Assembly: GCF_010111755.1 (NCBI RefSeq)
Contig: NC_088957.1
Coordinates: 310,001 to 374,000, forward strand
Source: Nakaseomyces glabratus
Lineage: Eukaryota > Ascomycota > Saccharomycetes > Saccharomycetales > Saccharomycetaceae
DNA length: 64,000 bases
Reading direction: 5' to 3'
Shown here: positions 11,399 through 22,281 of the stretch, piece by piece
Layout of the letters: the number at the start of each line of letters is the position of its first letter
Numbering within the stretch: the first letter of the stretch is position 1
Program-made: the position numbers and the translations under genes
The notes under the pieces: generated by a model
Told to the model about the DNA's origin: nothing
Database searches by the model: none
What the model saw: the letters and a program-made list of their open reading frames with translations, nothing else

Positions 11399-12555
11399 AC
11401 TGGGAGGTTCTTCTATAAATTAATGTCTGAAGTGTATACTTTTTAAAGTTACTCCTGTTACCCGCTTTCAACAACTCCTAAGCGATAAAGATACTTTCTA
11501 TAACTAATGAGTTTGAAGCAATGGATGATTTATAATAGTTACAAGAACAAGGTAATGTGCACCGAACAATATTTGACACCTCGACCTTCCTTTTATATAA
11601 CTTCACCTATGTGCGCTACCTGCCCAATACTCTGCTGTTGGTTTGAAAACTCAACTAAGCTGGACCAAAGTTAGGAAACTGCTCATCTGGGGGGGGAGGC
11701 CAGGACCACCGCAAAAGTTGAGCAAACCCTCAGCCCATGATGGTGATAGAGAACCACCTTAGTGCCACCCCTTCTACTGTTTTGGCAGGGGAGATTTACT
11801 ATTAACTCACTATTCACTACACAAAATGTTCACAGCTTCTTCTCTGTGAGTAGGGGGGATCAAGCTAACTTATCTCTTTGAAAGAAGTGGCCGAAGGGGG
11901 CTACTAAAGATGCGGTGCATAGAATATCTTCAACCAGGCTTTACTAGGACTGATGTTGAAGGAGCTTTATGGAAAGACCTTCCAGCTAGGGATAGTGCCC
12001 TCATTGGTGAAGTTGCCGCAACTCTCTTTTGTGTGAGTTTGCGATAATGGTTAGGAGAAAAAAGTAAGACTAATGTATAACTGCCCCCTTTATCTATAAT
12101 GGAAAAGTGCGAGATGAGCAGTGAGCCTCTTCTGCTATTAACATTCTTGGGCCAAAAAGGGCATCTGATCTCGCGGTAACTGATGAAACTATCGACGGGC
12201 GTACTAAGATGTGCATTTACCTAAGCCTGCGAGGCTAAGAGACAATGTATAATTCAAGGTACGGTTCATTTTGTATATCTTAGGGACTGGATATGGAAAT
12301 TCATCCGGCATTTAATATGAACCTATTGTGTAGGATATATCTTAACGTAGTATCTATGTGGGAATTATTAGATGTGGGGCATACCAGCCGGTGTATTTTA
12401 TAAAATTGTAATTACTTGTTTATAAATGAAGTTATATTCTTCAAAAGTGTATTATGCGGAGAAATTAAACTGTAAGAAAAATGTTAGCGGTCATGATTGC
12501 AAAAGATTGGACTTACGAATAGTACAATAAAAACTATCAAAGAGTTGATTTTCTG
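11399..12555. other. Long intergenic region upstream of IML2 with a GC-raised core
   Basis: 1157 bp between two minus-strand genes. The middle (about 11600-12250) looks clearly richer in G+C than its flanks and contains a run of eight G (11689-11696) and one of six G near 11853. No open frame resembles a protein. I could not match it to a known structural RNA, so it is either a long regulatory region or an unrecognised non-coding transcript. Confidence 0.5.
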
Positions 12556-13833
12556 TTAAAACTTCTCAGTCTTCAAGACCAGTTTACCTCTAGCCCTTTG
12601 TGTGTTCATATAAGAGAAAGCTTCTTTGCAGTTTTTCCAATCATACTGCTTGTCGACGAGACATTTGATTAAGCCGCTCTCTAGCAATTCACCACATTTC
12701 ACCAGCCAACTGTCCTTTGTGTTAAGCTTTGAACTTGGATCGAAGTAGAAATGATGGTAATGGAAAGACCAAAGCATGGTACTGAACATCTTTCTAGCAT
12801 TAGCACTTGGGTTATCCCATGAGTTGAATATATCTTCTTTATAGTTGGCAACATAGTCACCAACGGTTGTGATATAGGCACCGCCAGTCTTAATCAAATC
12901 CTTAGAGTGAGCAATGATATCATAGCCACCGACAAAGTCAAGAACGACATCAAACTTACCTTCCGTATAAGGTATAGTAACCTCCCCTTTGGAGTCATCA
13001 TAGTCAACTATTTGTTGTTCATTGATCATTTGTCTCAAGGGCTTGCTTGACTTCCCTCTACAAGTCAAGTAGTTGATAAAAATCATTTCTTCAGCTATAT
13101 CTGGAAATTTCTCCATTAGGTAGTCCGAGTTAGTACCTGAGGTGACGATGACCAATTTCTTTTTTAGGTTTAAATGGTATTTCAAAAGTTGAATCATGAA
13201 CAAACCTACAGACGATGTACCACCATTAATTAAAACATTAGAGTTTTCGTTCAAGTATTTGTTCTTCTTTAAGTAGGACATGATATTGTAAGCAGTTCCC
13301 ATACACCAGAGGGCACCAGCAGCTTCCTGTGGAGAAAGAGAAGAAGGTCTTGGTAGAATAGGATCGGTAGATGGGTCAACTAATATAGATGAAGCTGCGC
13401 AACCTTTGCCCAAATGAGGGTGGTAATAAATACCGTAAACTTCATCACCTACATTCCAATACTCACTAGCGTTAGAACCTACTTCTGTGATGACACCACT
13501 GTATTCTCGACCGAGTCCGATTTGACCGTAAATTGCAGAAGCATAACCGTTCTTAATCTTCTGATCAACTGGGTTGAGAGCAAAATAATTGACTTCCACA
13601 ACGATCTTATTCTTTGGGACTGGCATTTTTATCTTATTATCGTATGTAAATTCAATGGGACCCTGTTTGGAATGGAAACATAGAGCTTTTACAGGGATGT
13701 GTTTAATGTGTCTTAAAGGTCTTGCTACTCTTGTTAGTTTTGGAGCATCCGGCTTGATTTCCTTTGGTGCTGGTGATTCATGCTCTACAGTCATCAACTG
13801 TAAAGTAGGGTCGTTCTTTAACTTATCAGACAT
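12556..13833 (-). CDS. AST1: Ast1/Ast2-family quinone-oxidoreductase-like protein (plasma-membrane ATPase targeting)
   Basis: 425 residues, like the ~430 of S. cerevisiae Ast1 and Ast2. It is a medium-chain dehydrogenase/quinone oxidoreductase fold without obvious zinc ligands: a GroES-like half (VEVNYFALNPVDQKIKNG, GREYSGVITEVGSNASEYWNVGD) and a Rossmann half with INGGTSSVGLFMIQLLK and FDVVLDFVGGYD. In S. cerevisiae, Ast1 associates with lipid rafts and promotes delivery of Pma1 to the cell surface; enzymatic activity is uncertain. Position next to SSA3 and ILS1 matches both YBL069W (AST1) and YER101C (AST2), so the paralogue name is provisional. The upstream side (13834 onwards) is shared with the long SSA3 intergenic region. 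Confidence 0.9.
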   Translation of the reverse strand: MSDKLKNDPTLQLMTVEHESPAPKEIKPDAPKLTRVARPLRHIKHIPVKALCFHSKQGPIEFTYDNKIKMPVPKNKIVVEVNYFALNPVDQKIKNGYASAIYGQIGLGREYSGVITEVGSNASEYWNVGDEVYGIYYHPHLGKGCAASSILVDPSTDPILPRPSSLSPQEAAGALWCMGTAYNIMSYLKKNKYLNENSNVLINGGTSSVGLFMIQLLKYHLNLKKKLVIVTSGTNSDYLMEKFPDIAEEMIFINYLTCRGKSSKPLRQMINEQQIVDYDDSKGEVTIPYTEGKFDVVLDFVGGYDIIAHSKDLIKTGGAYITTVGDYVANYKEDIFNSWDNPSANARKMFSTMLWSFHYHHFYFDPSSKLNTKDSWLVKCGELLESGLIKCLVDKQYDWKNCKEAFSYMNTQRARGKLVLKTEKF

Positions 13834-15492
13834 TCTCTATTCTTGTGTGTATTTATCTGCTTATACTTCTTAAAAGATAAAAATAGCTTATTATGTTTCT
13901 TTCTCAAACAGGCAGGAAGATATTTTTCTTTCTGATTATCTTTTGTATCTTTGACAATCTTTTTATAAGCTTTATACTAGTCCCAAAATATTAGGTGGCT
14001 GACTGTTCCAAAATAGACCTTACTCTACTGTTAGATTGAGATAAAATCGGTTTCTTTTAGTTCCAAAGAGTACAATAGATTTTTCTTTTCAAACTTATCT
14101 CTTTTGTCTAATTGTTATCTCTGTTCAAAACTACAATACGTAAAAAGAAAAGCATTAGTTTTATAATACATATGTTCAAAAATCGGTCTATGAGCAGCTA
14201 AATCCCAAGATCTCCATAGCTAGTAGCAATCCACTGTCTTTCTGATATGTTTTCATCATGCGAAGCTGTGTTTGCAAAAACAAACATTGAGCAGGTAAAC
14301 AGATCAAAGGAAATGAGATGAAAAAAAACAAACACACTTTGGACCCACCGAGCTTGTACGTATTTTTTAATTGCGTGTATGAGTATAAAATGCCGTTAAA
14401 AAAGGAAAGAAAAAAAAAAAAACCGAAGCAATTACTTTCAACTCATCGCAACAAAAGGTAAACTCAGAACGGGATTGGAAAAAAAAAAACGGCGCAGGGA
14501 TCTGGTACAATTTGATTTCGCAAGTTTTTCAATTATCCCGCAATATTGGCAAACTTTTTCCAGGAAAATAACGCAATGACGTAGTGGTATTAAGTGATAT
14601 CCATTATTTCAGTCAGTATCCTACTACTTTCAGGATATCCATTTATATAGTTGTCTAGGTACGGGAAACCTTGTGAGACGTAATGTAAATCAGCTTACAT
14701 GAACTCATAAACACATTTTTTTTTTTCATATTGGGTGTGATGAAATTTTGTTTAAGTCATGCTATAGACATGTGAAAAAGATGTATAGTATCTCCAAAAC
14801 CACACAAAAATGCAATAGTATCAATCAGATGATGCCATTTCTAAATGTAATCAAATAGATTGCTTCCTATTTATGTATTTTTTCAAAGTGGGTTTGTATT
14901 TTTATCACTGTAAGATCTAGTGCCGGATAACAGTGGTTCGTAGCCCCTTTTTATAACCTCTATTTTATAGTTGTTATGTCTGTTGCTTGAAGATGGCAAC
15001 CCCTGAGGGATAGTACAGGCTGAGGGGGCTGGGCGGCTAAACGTAAACGATTTTCAGATCAAGGATATAATTAAGGGGGGGAAGGATAAATTGAATTAGA
15101 TTACCAGAAATGGTAACAAAAATAGATGATATTTGGTGGGGGGGATTGCAATCCCTAAGTAGTTCAGGGACATAATAATTAAGAAAATCCTACGGGATAT
15201 TCTTGGGTGCGCTATTTTCAACTACCCATTTCCTATTGCAAGGACTACTAAATTGCCATTAATTAACCGCGCAAAGGGAAGCAAGGGAAGGGGAGTTAAT
15301 TAGCAAGTGTAAATCCGAGGTTCTGAGAGAAACTAGATGGAACCAGTATCACACTCTATATTCATAGGGATGGTGAAGGCACTTTGGACAATGGAGATCC
15401 CCAGCATCATTGCAATGTAGTCCTTTATTCGTGCGGTAATTTCTGACGGACACAACTGAAAAATTCTGCATTTTTTTTTCACTTTCTCGTCG

Positions 15493-15517
15493 CTTCAGGT
15501 TTCTTCCAGAACGTTCA
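15493..15517. promoter_or_regulatory. Distal heat-shock element of SSA3
   Basis: Five consecutive 5-bp steps read CTTCA, GGTTT, CTTCC, AGAAC, GTTCA. Four match the Hsf1 units nTTCn/nGAAn in register, and the last three form a perfect contiguous trimer. It lies about 950 bp upstream of the SSA3 ATG, so its use by SSA3 is inferred. Confidence 0.65.
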
Positions 15518-16139
15518 AAACGTTTGCTTTAAAGACACTCCTCTGCGACACTTTTACTGTACTCTAGTCAAAAGATACTCTCAGTGGCCGCACCACAAAA
15601 AATGGAAGGAACCCTTGAACGAATGGGGTAATTTTTAAGGGACGCAGGATGCTCAGAGTAGGTAATAAGGGCTAAATGGCCGAGGGGAAGGAAGAAGAAA
15701 TGATATAGTCAGAAAAGGTAGTGCGTTTGTTTCAGTGGGGGGGAGGGAATTAAATGAGAGAAAATGGAAGAGCTCACCAAGAAAGAGTGCAGAGAAAGCA
15801 AAAAAAAGAAGTGCGGAATGTTCCAATTTAGAAGCAGGATATTTTTAAGGGCTGAGCGGTTATTCTGGGAGTCATCCTCCTTATTATTAACTTTCGTTGT
15901 TCTAGAAGGTGCCAGACCCCCCCCCTTACCCGATGTTGGCACTCTAAGAAAACACAGAAGAGACAAGAGATGATTAGTTAATTTTACTGGCTGCGGAGTT
16001 ACCACCCCCCCTTAAAGAACTCCCCTTATAACAATGTGGCTACAGTGTCGCTAATGAATAGAGCTATAAGCTGTAAGGTGCAGCCTCAGAATGATTCGCA
16101 GGCAATGGTATTATGGGATTTCGATTGTGTTTGTTCTCT

Positions 16140-16179
16140 GAGAAGCTATGAGAAGCTATGAGAAGCTCTGAGAAGCTCT
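16140..16179. promoter_or_regulatory. Four-unit step-type heat-shock element (10-bp tandem repeat)
   Basis: Two copies of GAGAAGCTAT followed by two of GAGAAGCTCT put a GAA unit every 10 bp on the same strand (AGAAG at 16141, 16151, 16161 and 16171). This is the step-type arrangement nGAAn-5 bp-nGAAn that yeast Hsf1 can bind. It sits about 290-320 bp upstream of the SSA3 start. Confidence 0.7.
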
Positions 16180-16190
16180 CAGCCATCACT

Positions 16191-16210
16191 AGAATGTTCC
16201 TGCATGTTCT
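16191..16210. promoter_or_regulatory. Gap-type heat-shock element of SSA3
   Basis: AGAAT-GTTCC-TGCAT-GTTCT is nGAAn nTTCn, a 5-bp gap, then nTTCn, the classic gap-type Hsf1 site. It starts 11 bp after the step-type array, so the two probably act together. Confidence 0.7.
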
Positions 16211-16260
16211 GTTGAATTGGGTGTACTCAATGCAACTGCACTCCCACACTCAATTGGTAG

Positions 16261-16346
16261 AGGGGGGTGTAGAGGAGAAGCGCACAAAACCCTCAAATAT
16301 GTTATGGTAATCCAAACGATGCCGGATACCGGTGAAGGGGGAGGGG
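16261..16346. promoter_or_regulatory. STRE (Msn2/Msn4) cluster before the SSA3 TATA box
   Basis: AGGGG occurs at 16261-16265, 16336-16340 and 16342-16346; reverse-orientation CCCCT lies farther up at 16022-16026 and 16008-16012. AGGGG is the stress response element bound by Msn2/Msn4 and is common beside HSEs in stress-induced SSA genes. Confidence 0.6.
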
Positions 16347-16355
16347 ATGGAAAAG

Positions 16356-16363
16356 TATATAAA
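16356..16363 (+). promoter_or_regulatory. SSA3 TATA box
   Basis: TATATAAA lies about 100 bp upstream of the ATG and just downstream of the STREs. An A-rich leader follows to 16463, typical of a strongly expressed yeast gene. Confidence 0.75.
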
Positions 16364-16463
16364 GGGCAGATACCAATCAAAGAATCTCAATTGTCTCTCT
16401 AGTCCAGTAAAATACTACAACAAATCATAGTAAAAAAAAATAAATACAAAAAAAAAAGTACAA

Positions 16464-18407
16464 ATGTCTAAGGCTGTTGGTATTGATTTAGGTACTACTT
16501 ACTCATGTGTTGCACACTTCGCTAACGATCGTGTTGAAATTATTGCTAACGATCAAGGTAACAGAACTACTCCATCATATGTTGCTTTCACAGACACTGA
16601 GAGATTGATTGGTGATGCTGCTAAGAACCAAGCCGCAATTAACCCTAAGAACACAGTGTTCGATGCTAAGAGACTGATAGGGCGTAAGTTCGATGACGCT
16701 GAAGTTACAAATGATGCTAAGCACTTCCCATTCAAGGTGATAAATAAGGATAGTAAGCCAGCTATAGAGGTAGAATTCAAAGGTGAAACGAAAACTTTCA
16801 CCCCAGAAGAGATCTCTTCTATGGTCCTGGGTAAGATGAAAGAGACCGCTGAGCAATTTTTGGGTACTACTGTGAACGATGCAGTGGTCACCGTGCCCGC
16901 TTACTTCAATGACTCCCAAAGACAAGCTACTAAGGATGCTGGTACAATTGCTGGTCTAAATGTGCTACGTATCATTAACGAACCTACAGCAGCTGCTATT
17001 GCTTATGGTTTGGACAAGAAAGGTGCTAGCGAGCATAATGTTTTGATTTTCGATCTTGGTGGTGGTACCTTCGATGTTTCCCTATTATCCATTGACGATG
17101 GTGTCTTCGAAGTTAAGGCTACTGCTGGTGATACTCACTTGGGTGGTGAAGATTTCGATAACAGACTAGTCACTCATCTGGCAAATGAATTCAAGAGAAA
17201 GAACAAGAAGGACCTAACCACCAACCAAAGAGCACTAAGGAGATTGAGAACTGCAGCAGAGAGAGCTAAGAGAGCTTTGTCTTCTTCTTCTCAAACTTCA
17301 ATTGAAATTGATTCTCTCTTTGAAGGTGTCGATTTTTACACTTCTATCACTAGAGCCAGATTTGAGGAGTTGTGTGCTGATTTGTTCAGATCCACCTTGG
17401 AGCCAGTAGAGAAAGTTTTGAGAGACTCCAAACTAGACAAGTCTCAAATTGATGAAATTGTCTTGGTCGGTGGTTCCACCAGAATCCCAAAGGTTCAAAA
17501 GCTTGTCTCTGACTTCTTCAACGGTAAGGAGCCAAACAGATCCATTAACCCAGATGAAGCAGTCGCCTACGGTGCCGCTGTTCAAGCCGCTATCTTGACC
17601 GGTGATCAATCCTCCAAGACACAAGACCTTTTGTTGTTGGATGTCGCTCCATTGTCTCTTGGTATTGAAACAGCTGGTGGTATTATGACCAAGTTGATCC
17701 CAAGAAACTCCACAATCCCAACTAAGAAGTCTGAAGTCTTCTCCACTTACGCAGACAACCAGCCTGGTGTTTTAATTCAAGTCTTTGAAGGTGAAAGAAC
17801 TAAGACAAAGGACAACAACTTGCTAGGTAAGTTTGAATTATCTGGTATTCCACCTGCTCCAAGAGGTGTTCCACAGATCGAGGTTACTTTCGATATTGAT
17901 GCCAATGGTATCTTGAATGTCTCCGCTGTCGAAAAGGGTACTGGTAAGTCTAACAAGATCACCATCACCAATGATAAAGGTAGATTATCCAAGGAGGATA
18001 TCGAAAAGATGGTTGCCGAAGCTGAGAAGTTCAAGGCTGAAGATGAGAAGGAAGCTGAACGTGTTCAAGCAAAGAACCAATTGGAATCTTACGCCTTCTC
18101 ATTGAAGAATACTTTGAATGAGGCCAGTTTCAAAGAAAAGGTCGGTGAAGAAGACTCCAAGAAATTGGAAACTGCTGCCCAAGAGACCATTGACTGGTTA
18201 GACGCATCCCAAGCAGCTTCAACCGATGAATACAAGGACAGACAAAAGGAATTAGAGGCCGTCGCCAACCCAATTATGAGCAAGTTCTACGGTGCCGCTG
18301 GCGGTATGCCAGGTGCTGGTGGAATGCCTGGTGCTGGTGGTATGCCTGGTGCTGGTGCTGGTACCGGTGCTGCTGATTCCGGTCCAACCGTTGAAGAAGT
18401 TGATTAA
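16464..18407 (+). CDS. SSA3: Cytosolic Hsp70 chaperone, Ssa family
   Basis: 647 residues. All Hsp70 signatures are present: [13 protein letters not shown] near the N terminus, [14 protein letters not shown] around residue 197, [16 protein letters not shown] around residue 333, and a cytosolic C terminus ending EEVD for TPR co-chaperones. Before EEVD comes a repeated GGMPGA segment (residues ~613-630), encoded by near-identical tandem DNA. Hsp70 uses ATP hydrolysis to fold proteins and to assist translocation and disaggregation. Position between AST1 and ILS1 corresponds to YBL075C (SSA3) and also to YER103W (SSA4), the heat-inducible SSA genes; the HSEs and STREs upstream agree with inducible expression. 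Synonymous codons are biased toward preferred yeast codons, as in abundant proteins. Confidence 0.95.
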   Translation: MSKAVGIDLGTTYSCVAHFANDRVEIIANDQGNRTTPSYVAFTDTERLIGDAAKNQAAINPKNTVFDAKRLIGRKFDDAEVTNDAKHFPFKVINKDSKPAIEVEFKGETKTFTPEEISSMVLGKMKETAEQFLGTTVNDAVVTVPAYFNDSQRQATKDAGTIAGLNVLRIINEPTAAAIAYGLDKKGASEHNVLIFDLGGGTFDVSLLSIDDGVFEVKATAGDTHLGGEDFDNRLVTHLANEFKRKNKKDLTTNQRALRRLRTAAERAKRALSSSSQTSIEIDSLFEGVDFYTSITRARFEELCADLFRSTLEPVEKVLRDSKLDKSQIDEIVLVGGSTRIPKVQKLVSDFFNGKEPNRSINPDEAVAYGAAVQAAILTGDQSSKTQDLLLLDVAPLSLGIETAGGIMTKLIPRNSTIPTKKSEVFSTYADNQPGVLIQVFEGERTKTKDNNLLGKFELSGIPPAPRGVPQIEVTFDIDANGILNVSAVEKGTGKSNKITITNDKGRLSKEDIEKMVAEAEKFKAEDEKEAERVQAKNQLESYAFSLKNTLNEASFKEKVGEEDSKKLETAAQETIDWLDASQAASTDEYKDRQKELEAVANPIMSKFYGAAGGMPGAGGMPGAGGMPGAGAGTGAADSGPTVEEVD

Positions 18408-19062
18408 ACGATTGACTCATTTATCTGAGTTTGTTTTTTTTATCTCACGACTGGAGATTATGTTGTATTGTAATCTTCACGTGTTCGGCTCCATTAATGT
18501 TTTTAAGATTAGTTGGATAACAAAAAATTTTCTTTATATATGAATAATTTATAAACTTTAAGGTGTATTTAGGATTAAATGATATATTTTATTATCTTAT
18601 TCTTTAAATGAAACAGTTCGCTACAGTTCGATCAAGAATTTTTTAACTATCAAAATGGTTCAGCTAGTTCGCCACTGAGTTACCAATCATCAGTCAGATG
18701 CAAAATTACTCGAGAATCTTTGACAGATTATTACATAGCTGGATATTGAGAACATATAACCTTTCTTCAACAACCAAGCGGGATACTTGAATTGCTGATA
18801 TAATATTCGTAGCTATATGACTAATTCATAAACATATCTTCGTACGTCGACATTTCCACACTATTATTTTTTTTCATATTCCATTTTGCGTCAAAATCAG
18901 CAATTCATGCTTGAAAAAAAAATTTCAACGATGTCCATCGATTTTAAGCAATGTGATACCATATAATTGTATATTATAACCTTTTTAATTTATTGCAGTT
19001 TATTTTACTTTTCTTGCTTTATTGTTCATATAGTAGGTAAAAGACATAAGAACTAAATAACT
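18408..19062 (+). promoter_or_regulatory. SSA3 3' region and ILS1 promoter, with a Gcn4-type site
   Basis: 655 bp. A TGACTCA motif at 18413-18419, directly after the SSA3 stop, matches the Gcn4 consensus; it lies 650 bp from the ILS1 start, so any role there is inference. The rest is AT-rich with a long T-rich tract just before the ILS1 leader. I see no RNA gene. Confidence 0.5.
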
Positions 19063-22000
19063 ATGGCTGAAGCATCTGCTCATTTTTCCTTCCCAAAGGA
19101 AGAAGAGAATGTTTTGGCATTATGGAACGAAATTGATGCCTTTCACAGGTCTATGGAATTAACTAAGGATAAACCAGAATTTTCTTTCTTCGATGGTCCT
19201 CCATTTGCTACTGGTACCCCTCATTATGGTCACATTTTGGCCTCTACCATTAAGGATATTGTTCCAAGATATGCCACCATGACTGGCCACCACGTTGAAA
19301 GACGTTTTGGTTGGGATACACACGGTGTTCCAATTGAACATATTATTGACAAGAAGTTGGGTATCAAGGGTAAGGAAGATGTCTTCAAGTATGGTCTAGA
19401 TAACTACAACAACGAATGTAGAGCGATTGTTATGACTTACGCCGACGAATGGAGAAAGACTATTGGTCGTCTAGGTCGTTGGATTGACTTTGACAATGAT
19501 TACAAGACTATGTATCCATCCTTTATGGAATCTGTATGGTGGGCTTTCAAGCAATTGCATGAAAAGGGTCAAGTCTACAGAGGTTTCAGAGTCATGCCAT
19601 ATTCCACCGGTTTGACAACCCCATTGAGTAATTTCGAAGCTCAACAAAACTATAAGGATGTTAACGATCCAGCCGTTACCATTGGTTTCAACGTTATCGG
19701 TCAAGAAAAAACTAAACTTGTTGCCTGGACCACCACACCATGGACTTTACCTTCCAACTTGGCTCTTTGTGTTAACCCTGAATTTGAATACGTTAAAATA
19801 TATGACGAAAACAAGGACTGTTACTTCATCTTGTTGGAGTCTTTGATTAAGACCCTGTACAAGAAGCCAGCTGCTGAAAAGTACAAGATAGTTGAGAAGA
19901 TAAAGGGTTCTGAGCTTGTTGGTCTAAAATATGAGCCAATTTTCCCATACTTTTACGAGCAAATGAAAGAAACAGCTTTCAGAGTTATTGCTGGTGATTA
20001 TGTTACTGCTGATTCTGGTACTGGTATTGTCCATAATGCTCCTTCTTTTGGTGAAGAGGATTATGCAGTTTGTTTAGAAAATGGTGTTATTAGTGAAGAT
20101 ACTGTTGCGCCAAACCCAGTTGATGACAACGGTAAGTTCACTTCCGATGTCACTGATTTCGCTGGTATCTATGTCAAAGATGCTGATAAGTTGATTATTA
20201 AGCACTTAACTGAAACTGGTAACCTACTACTAGCTTCTCAAATTCGCCACTCTTACCCATTCTGTTGGAGATCAGACACACCTCTTTTGTATCGTTCAGT
20301 TCCAGCTTGGTTTGTTCGTGTCAAGGAAATTGCTCCAAAAATGTTGGACTCTGTTATGAATTCTCATTGGGTCCCTAACACCATTAAAGAAAAGAGATTT
20401 GCTAACTGGATCGCCAATGCTCGTGATTGGAACGTTTCCAGAAACAGATACTGGGGTACACCTATCCCATTGTGGGTCTCTGACGACTTCGAGGAAATTG
20501 TCTGTGTGGGATCCATTGAGGAACTAGAGCAACTGAGTGGTGTCAAGAACATTACGGATCTACATCGTGATAAGATTGATCACATCACTATTCCATCAAA
20601 AATGGGTAAGGGTGATTTGAAGAGAATTGAGGAAGTTTTTGACTGTTGGTTCGAATCTGGTTCTATGCCTTATGCTTCTCAACATTATCCATTTGAAAAT
20701 ACCGAGAAATTTAGTGACAGAGTTCCAGCTAATTTCATTTCCGAAGGTCTTGATCAAACAAGAGGTTGGTTCTACACCTTAAGTGTTTTGGGTACGCATT
20801 TGTTTGGTGAAGTCCCATATAAGAATGTTATTGTTTCCGGTATTGTCCTTGCCTCTGACGGTAGAAAGATGTCCAAGTCTTTGAAGAATTATCCTGATCC
20901 AAACATCGTTCTAGAAAAGTACGGTGCTGATGCATTGAGATTGTATTTGATCAACTCCCCAGTTTTGAAGGCAGAAAGTTTGAAGTTTAAGGAAGAAGGT
21001 GTCAAGGAAGTTGTTACTAAGGTTTTATTGCCATGGTGGAACTCTTATAAGTTTTTGGAAGGTCAGCTTGCCCTTCTAAAGAAGACTTCTGATGTTGACT
21101 TCAAATACGATCCAAAACTATCTAGTGACAACGTCATGGACAGATGGATTTTAGCTTCTATGCAATCTTTAGTTCAATTTATCCACCAAGAGATGGCAGT
21201 CTACAAGTTGTACACTGTTGTTCCAAAGCTACTGCATTTCATCGATGAGTTGACAAATTGGTATATTAGATTTAACCGTCGTCGTTTGAAGGGTGAAAAT
21301 GGTGTTGATGACTGTTTGAAGGCTTTGAACACTTTGTTCGATGCTCTTTTCACTTTTGCTCGTGCTATGGCTCCATTCACTCCATTTTTAGCTGATGGTA
21401 TCTATCAAAGACTAAGAGCATACATCCCAGAAGAAGTCTTGGCTCAATTTGGTCAAGACGGTAGGTCAGTACATTTCTTAAGCTACCCAGAGGTTAGACA
21501 AGAACTATTTGATGAAGCCATTGAAACTGCAGTTGGTAGAATGCAGTCAGTTATTGACTTGGGTAGAAACATTCGTGAAAAGAAAACCATTTCTTTGAAG
21601 ACTCCATTAAAAACTTTGGTTATCCTGCACAGTGATGAAACATATCTAAAGGATATTGAAGCCTTGAAAAACTACATCATTGAAGAACTAAATGTCAGAG
21701 ATGTTATTATTACTACTGATGAAGAGAAGTATGGTGTTGAATACAAGGTTGTTGCTGACTGGCCTGTTCTAGGTAAGAAGTTGAAGAAGGATGCTAAGAA
21801 GGTTAAGGATGCTTTACCAAAGGTCTCCAGTGATGAAGTTAAACAATACATGGAAACAGGTAAGCTAGTAGTAGATGGTATCGAACTTGTCGCTGGTGAT
21901 TTGAACGTTATTAGAGGTTTACCAGAATCTGCTGCTGCTAACGGCCAAGAAACAAGAACTGATCAAGAAGTTTTGATCATTCTGGACACAAATGTGTATG

Positions 22001-22281
22001 AAGACTTGAAAACGGAAGGTTTGGCCAGAGAGTTGATTAACAGAATTCAAAAATTGAGAAAGAAATGTGGCCTAGAGGCCACTGATGATGTTCTTGTTGA
22101 ATACGAATTGGTAAAGGACACTATAAATTTTGAGGATGTTGTCAATACCCACAGAGACATGCTAACGAAGACCTGTAGATCTAACATTGCCTTATGTGAT
22201 GGTTCCAAGGATCACGCTCTTGTTGACGAAGAACAAAGTATCAATGACACCATCTTCAAATTGAAGATTTTCAAGTTATAA
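19063..22281 (+). CDS. ILS1: Cytoplasmic isoleucyl-tRNA synthetase
   Basis: 1072 residues, the same size as S. cerevisiae Ils1. It charges tRNA-Ile and is a class I synthetase with an editing domain. The HIGH motif appears as HYGH (residues 54-57) within PPFATGTPHYGHIL, and the KMSKS loop is exact at residues 602-606. The editing domain (TTPWTLPSNLALCV near residue 225) and the DWNVSRNRYWGTPIPLW segment are intact. No mitochondrial presequence is visible. Its place beside SSA3 and NUP170 matches YBL076C. Preferred-codon use is strong, consistent with high expression. Confidence 0.98.
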   Translation: MAEASAHFSFPKEEENVLALWNEIDAFHRSMELTKDKPEFSFFDGPPFATGTPHYGHILASTIKDIVPRYATMTGHHVERRFGWDTHGVPIEHIIDKKLGIKGKEDVFKYGLDNYNNECRAIVMTYADEWRKTIGRLGRWIDFDNDYKTMYPSFMESVWWAFKQLHEKGQVYRGFRVMPYSTGLTTPLSNFEAQQNYKDVNDPAVTIGFNVIGQEKTKLVAWTTTPWTLPSNLALCVNPEFEYVKIYDENKDCYFILLESLIKTLYKKPAAEKYKIVEKIKGSELVGLKYEPIFPYFYEQMKETAFRVIAGDYVTADSGTGIVHNAPSFGEEDYAVCLENGVISEDTVAPNPVDDNGKFTSDVTDFAGIYVKDADKLIIKHLTETGNLLLASQIRHSYPFCWRSDTPLLYRSVPAWFVRVKEIAPKMLDSVMNSHWVPNTIKEKRFANWIANARDWNVSRNRYWGTPIPLWVSDDFEEIVCVGSIEELEQLSGVKNITDLHRDKIDHITIPSKMGKGDLKRIEEVFDCWFESGSMPYASQHYPFENTEKFSDRVPANFISEGLDQTRGWFYTLSVLGTHLFGEVPYKNVIVSGIVLASDGRKMSKSLKNYPDPNIVLEKYGADALRLYLINSPVLKAESLKFKEEGVKEVVTKVLLPWWNSYKFLEGQLALLKKTSDVDFKYDPKLSSDNVMDRWILASMQSLVQFIHQEMAVYKLYTVVPKLLHFIDELTNWYIRFNRRRLKGENGVDDCLKALNTLFDALFTFARAMAPFTPFLADGIYQRLRAYIPEEVLAQFGQDGRSVHFLSYPEVRQELFDEAIETAVGRMQSVIDLGRNIREKKTISLKTPLKTLVILHSDETYLKDIEALKNYIIEELNVRDVIITTDEEKYGVEYKVVADWPVLGKKLKKDAKKVKDALPKVSSDEVKQYMETGKLVVDGIELVAGDLNVIRGLPESAAANGQETRTDQEVLIILDTNVYEDLKTEGLARELINRIQKLRKKCGLEATDDVLVEYELVKDTINFEDVVNTHRDMLTKTCRSNIALCDGSKDHALVDEEQSINDTIFKLKIFKL

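Larger units (their letters stand above)
13834..16463. promoter_or_regulatory. 2.6-kb divergent intergenic region between AST1 and SSA3
   Basis: The largest gap in the window. AST1 reads left from 13833 and SSA3 reads right from 16464, so both promoters are here. No frame in it looks like protein, and the RPS8 gene found at this place in S. cerevisiae is missing without a visible remnant. The right half holds heat-shock elements, STREs, a TATA box and several G or C runs of six to nine bases (15138-15144, 15737-15743, 15917-15925, 16005-16011). A Ume6-type URS1 match (TGGGCGGCTA) lies at 15030-15039 and a Reb1 match (TTACCCG) at 15926-15932. Site calls are consensus matches only. Confidence 0.7.

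Noticed and set aside
16827..16829. CUG-Ser clade origin
   Set aside because: CTG here encodes an invariant Hsp70 leucine (VLGKMKE), so the standard code applies.
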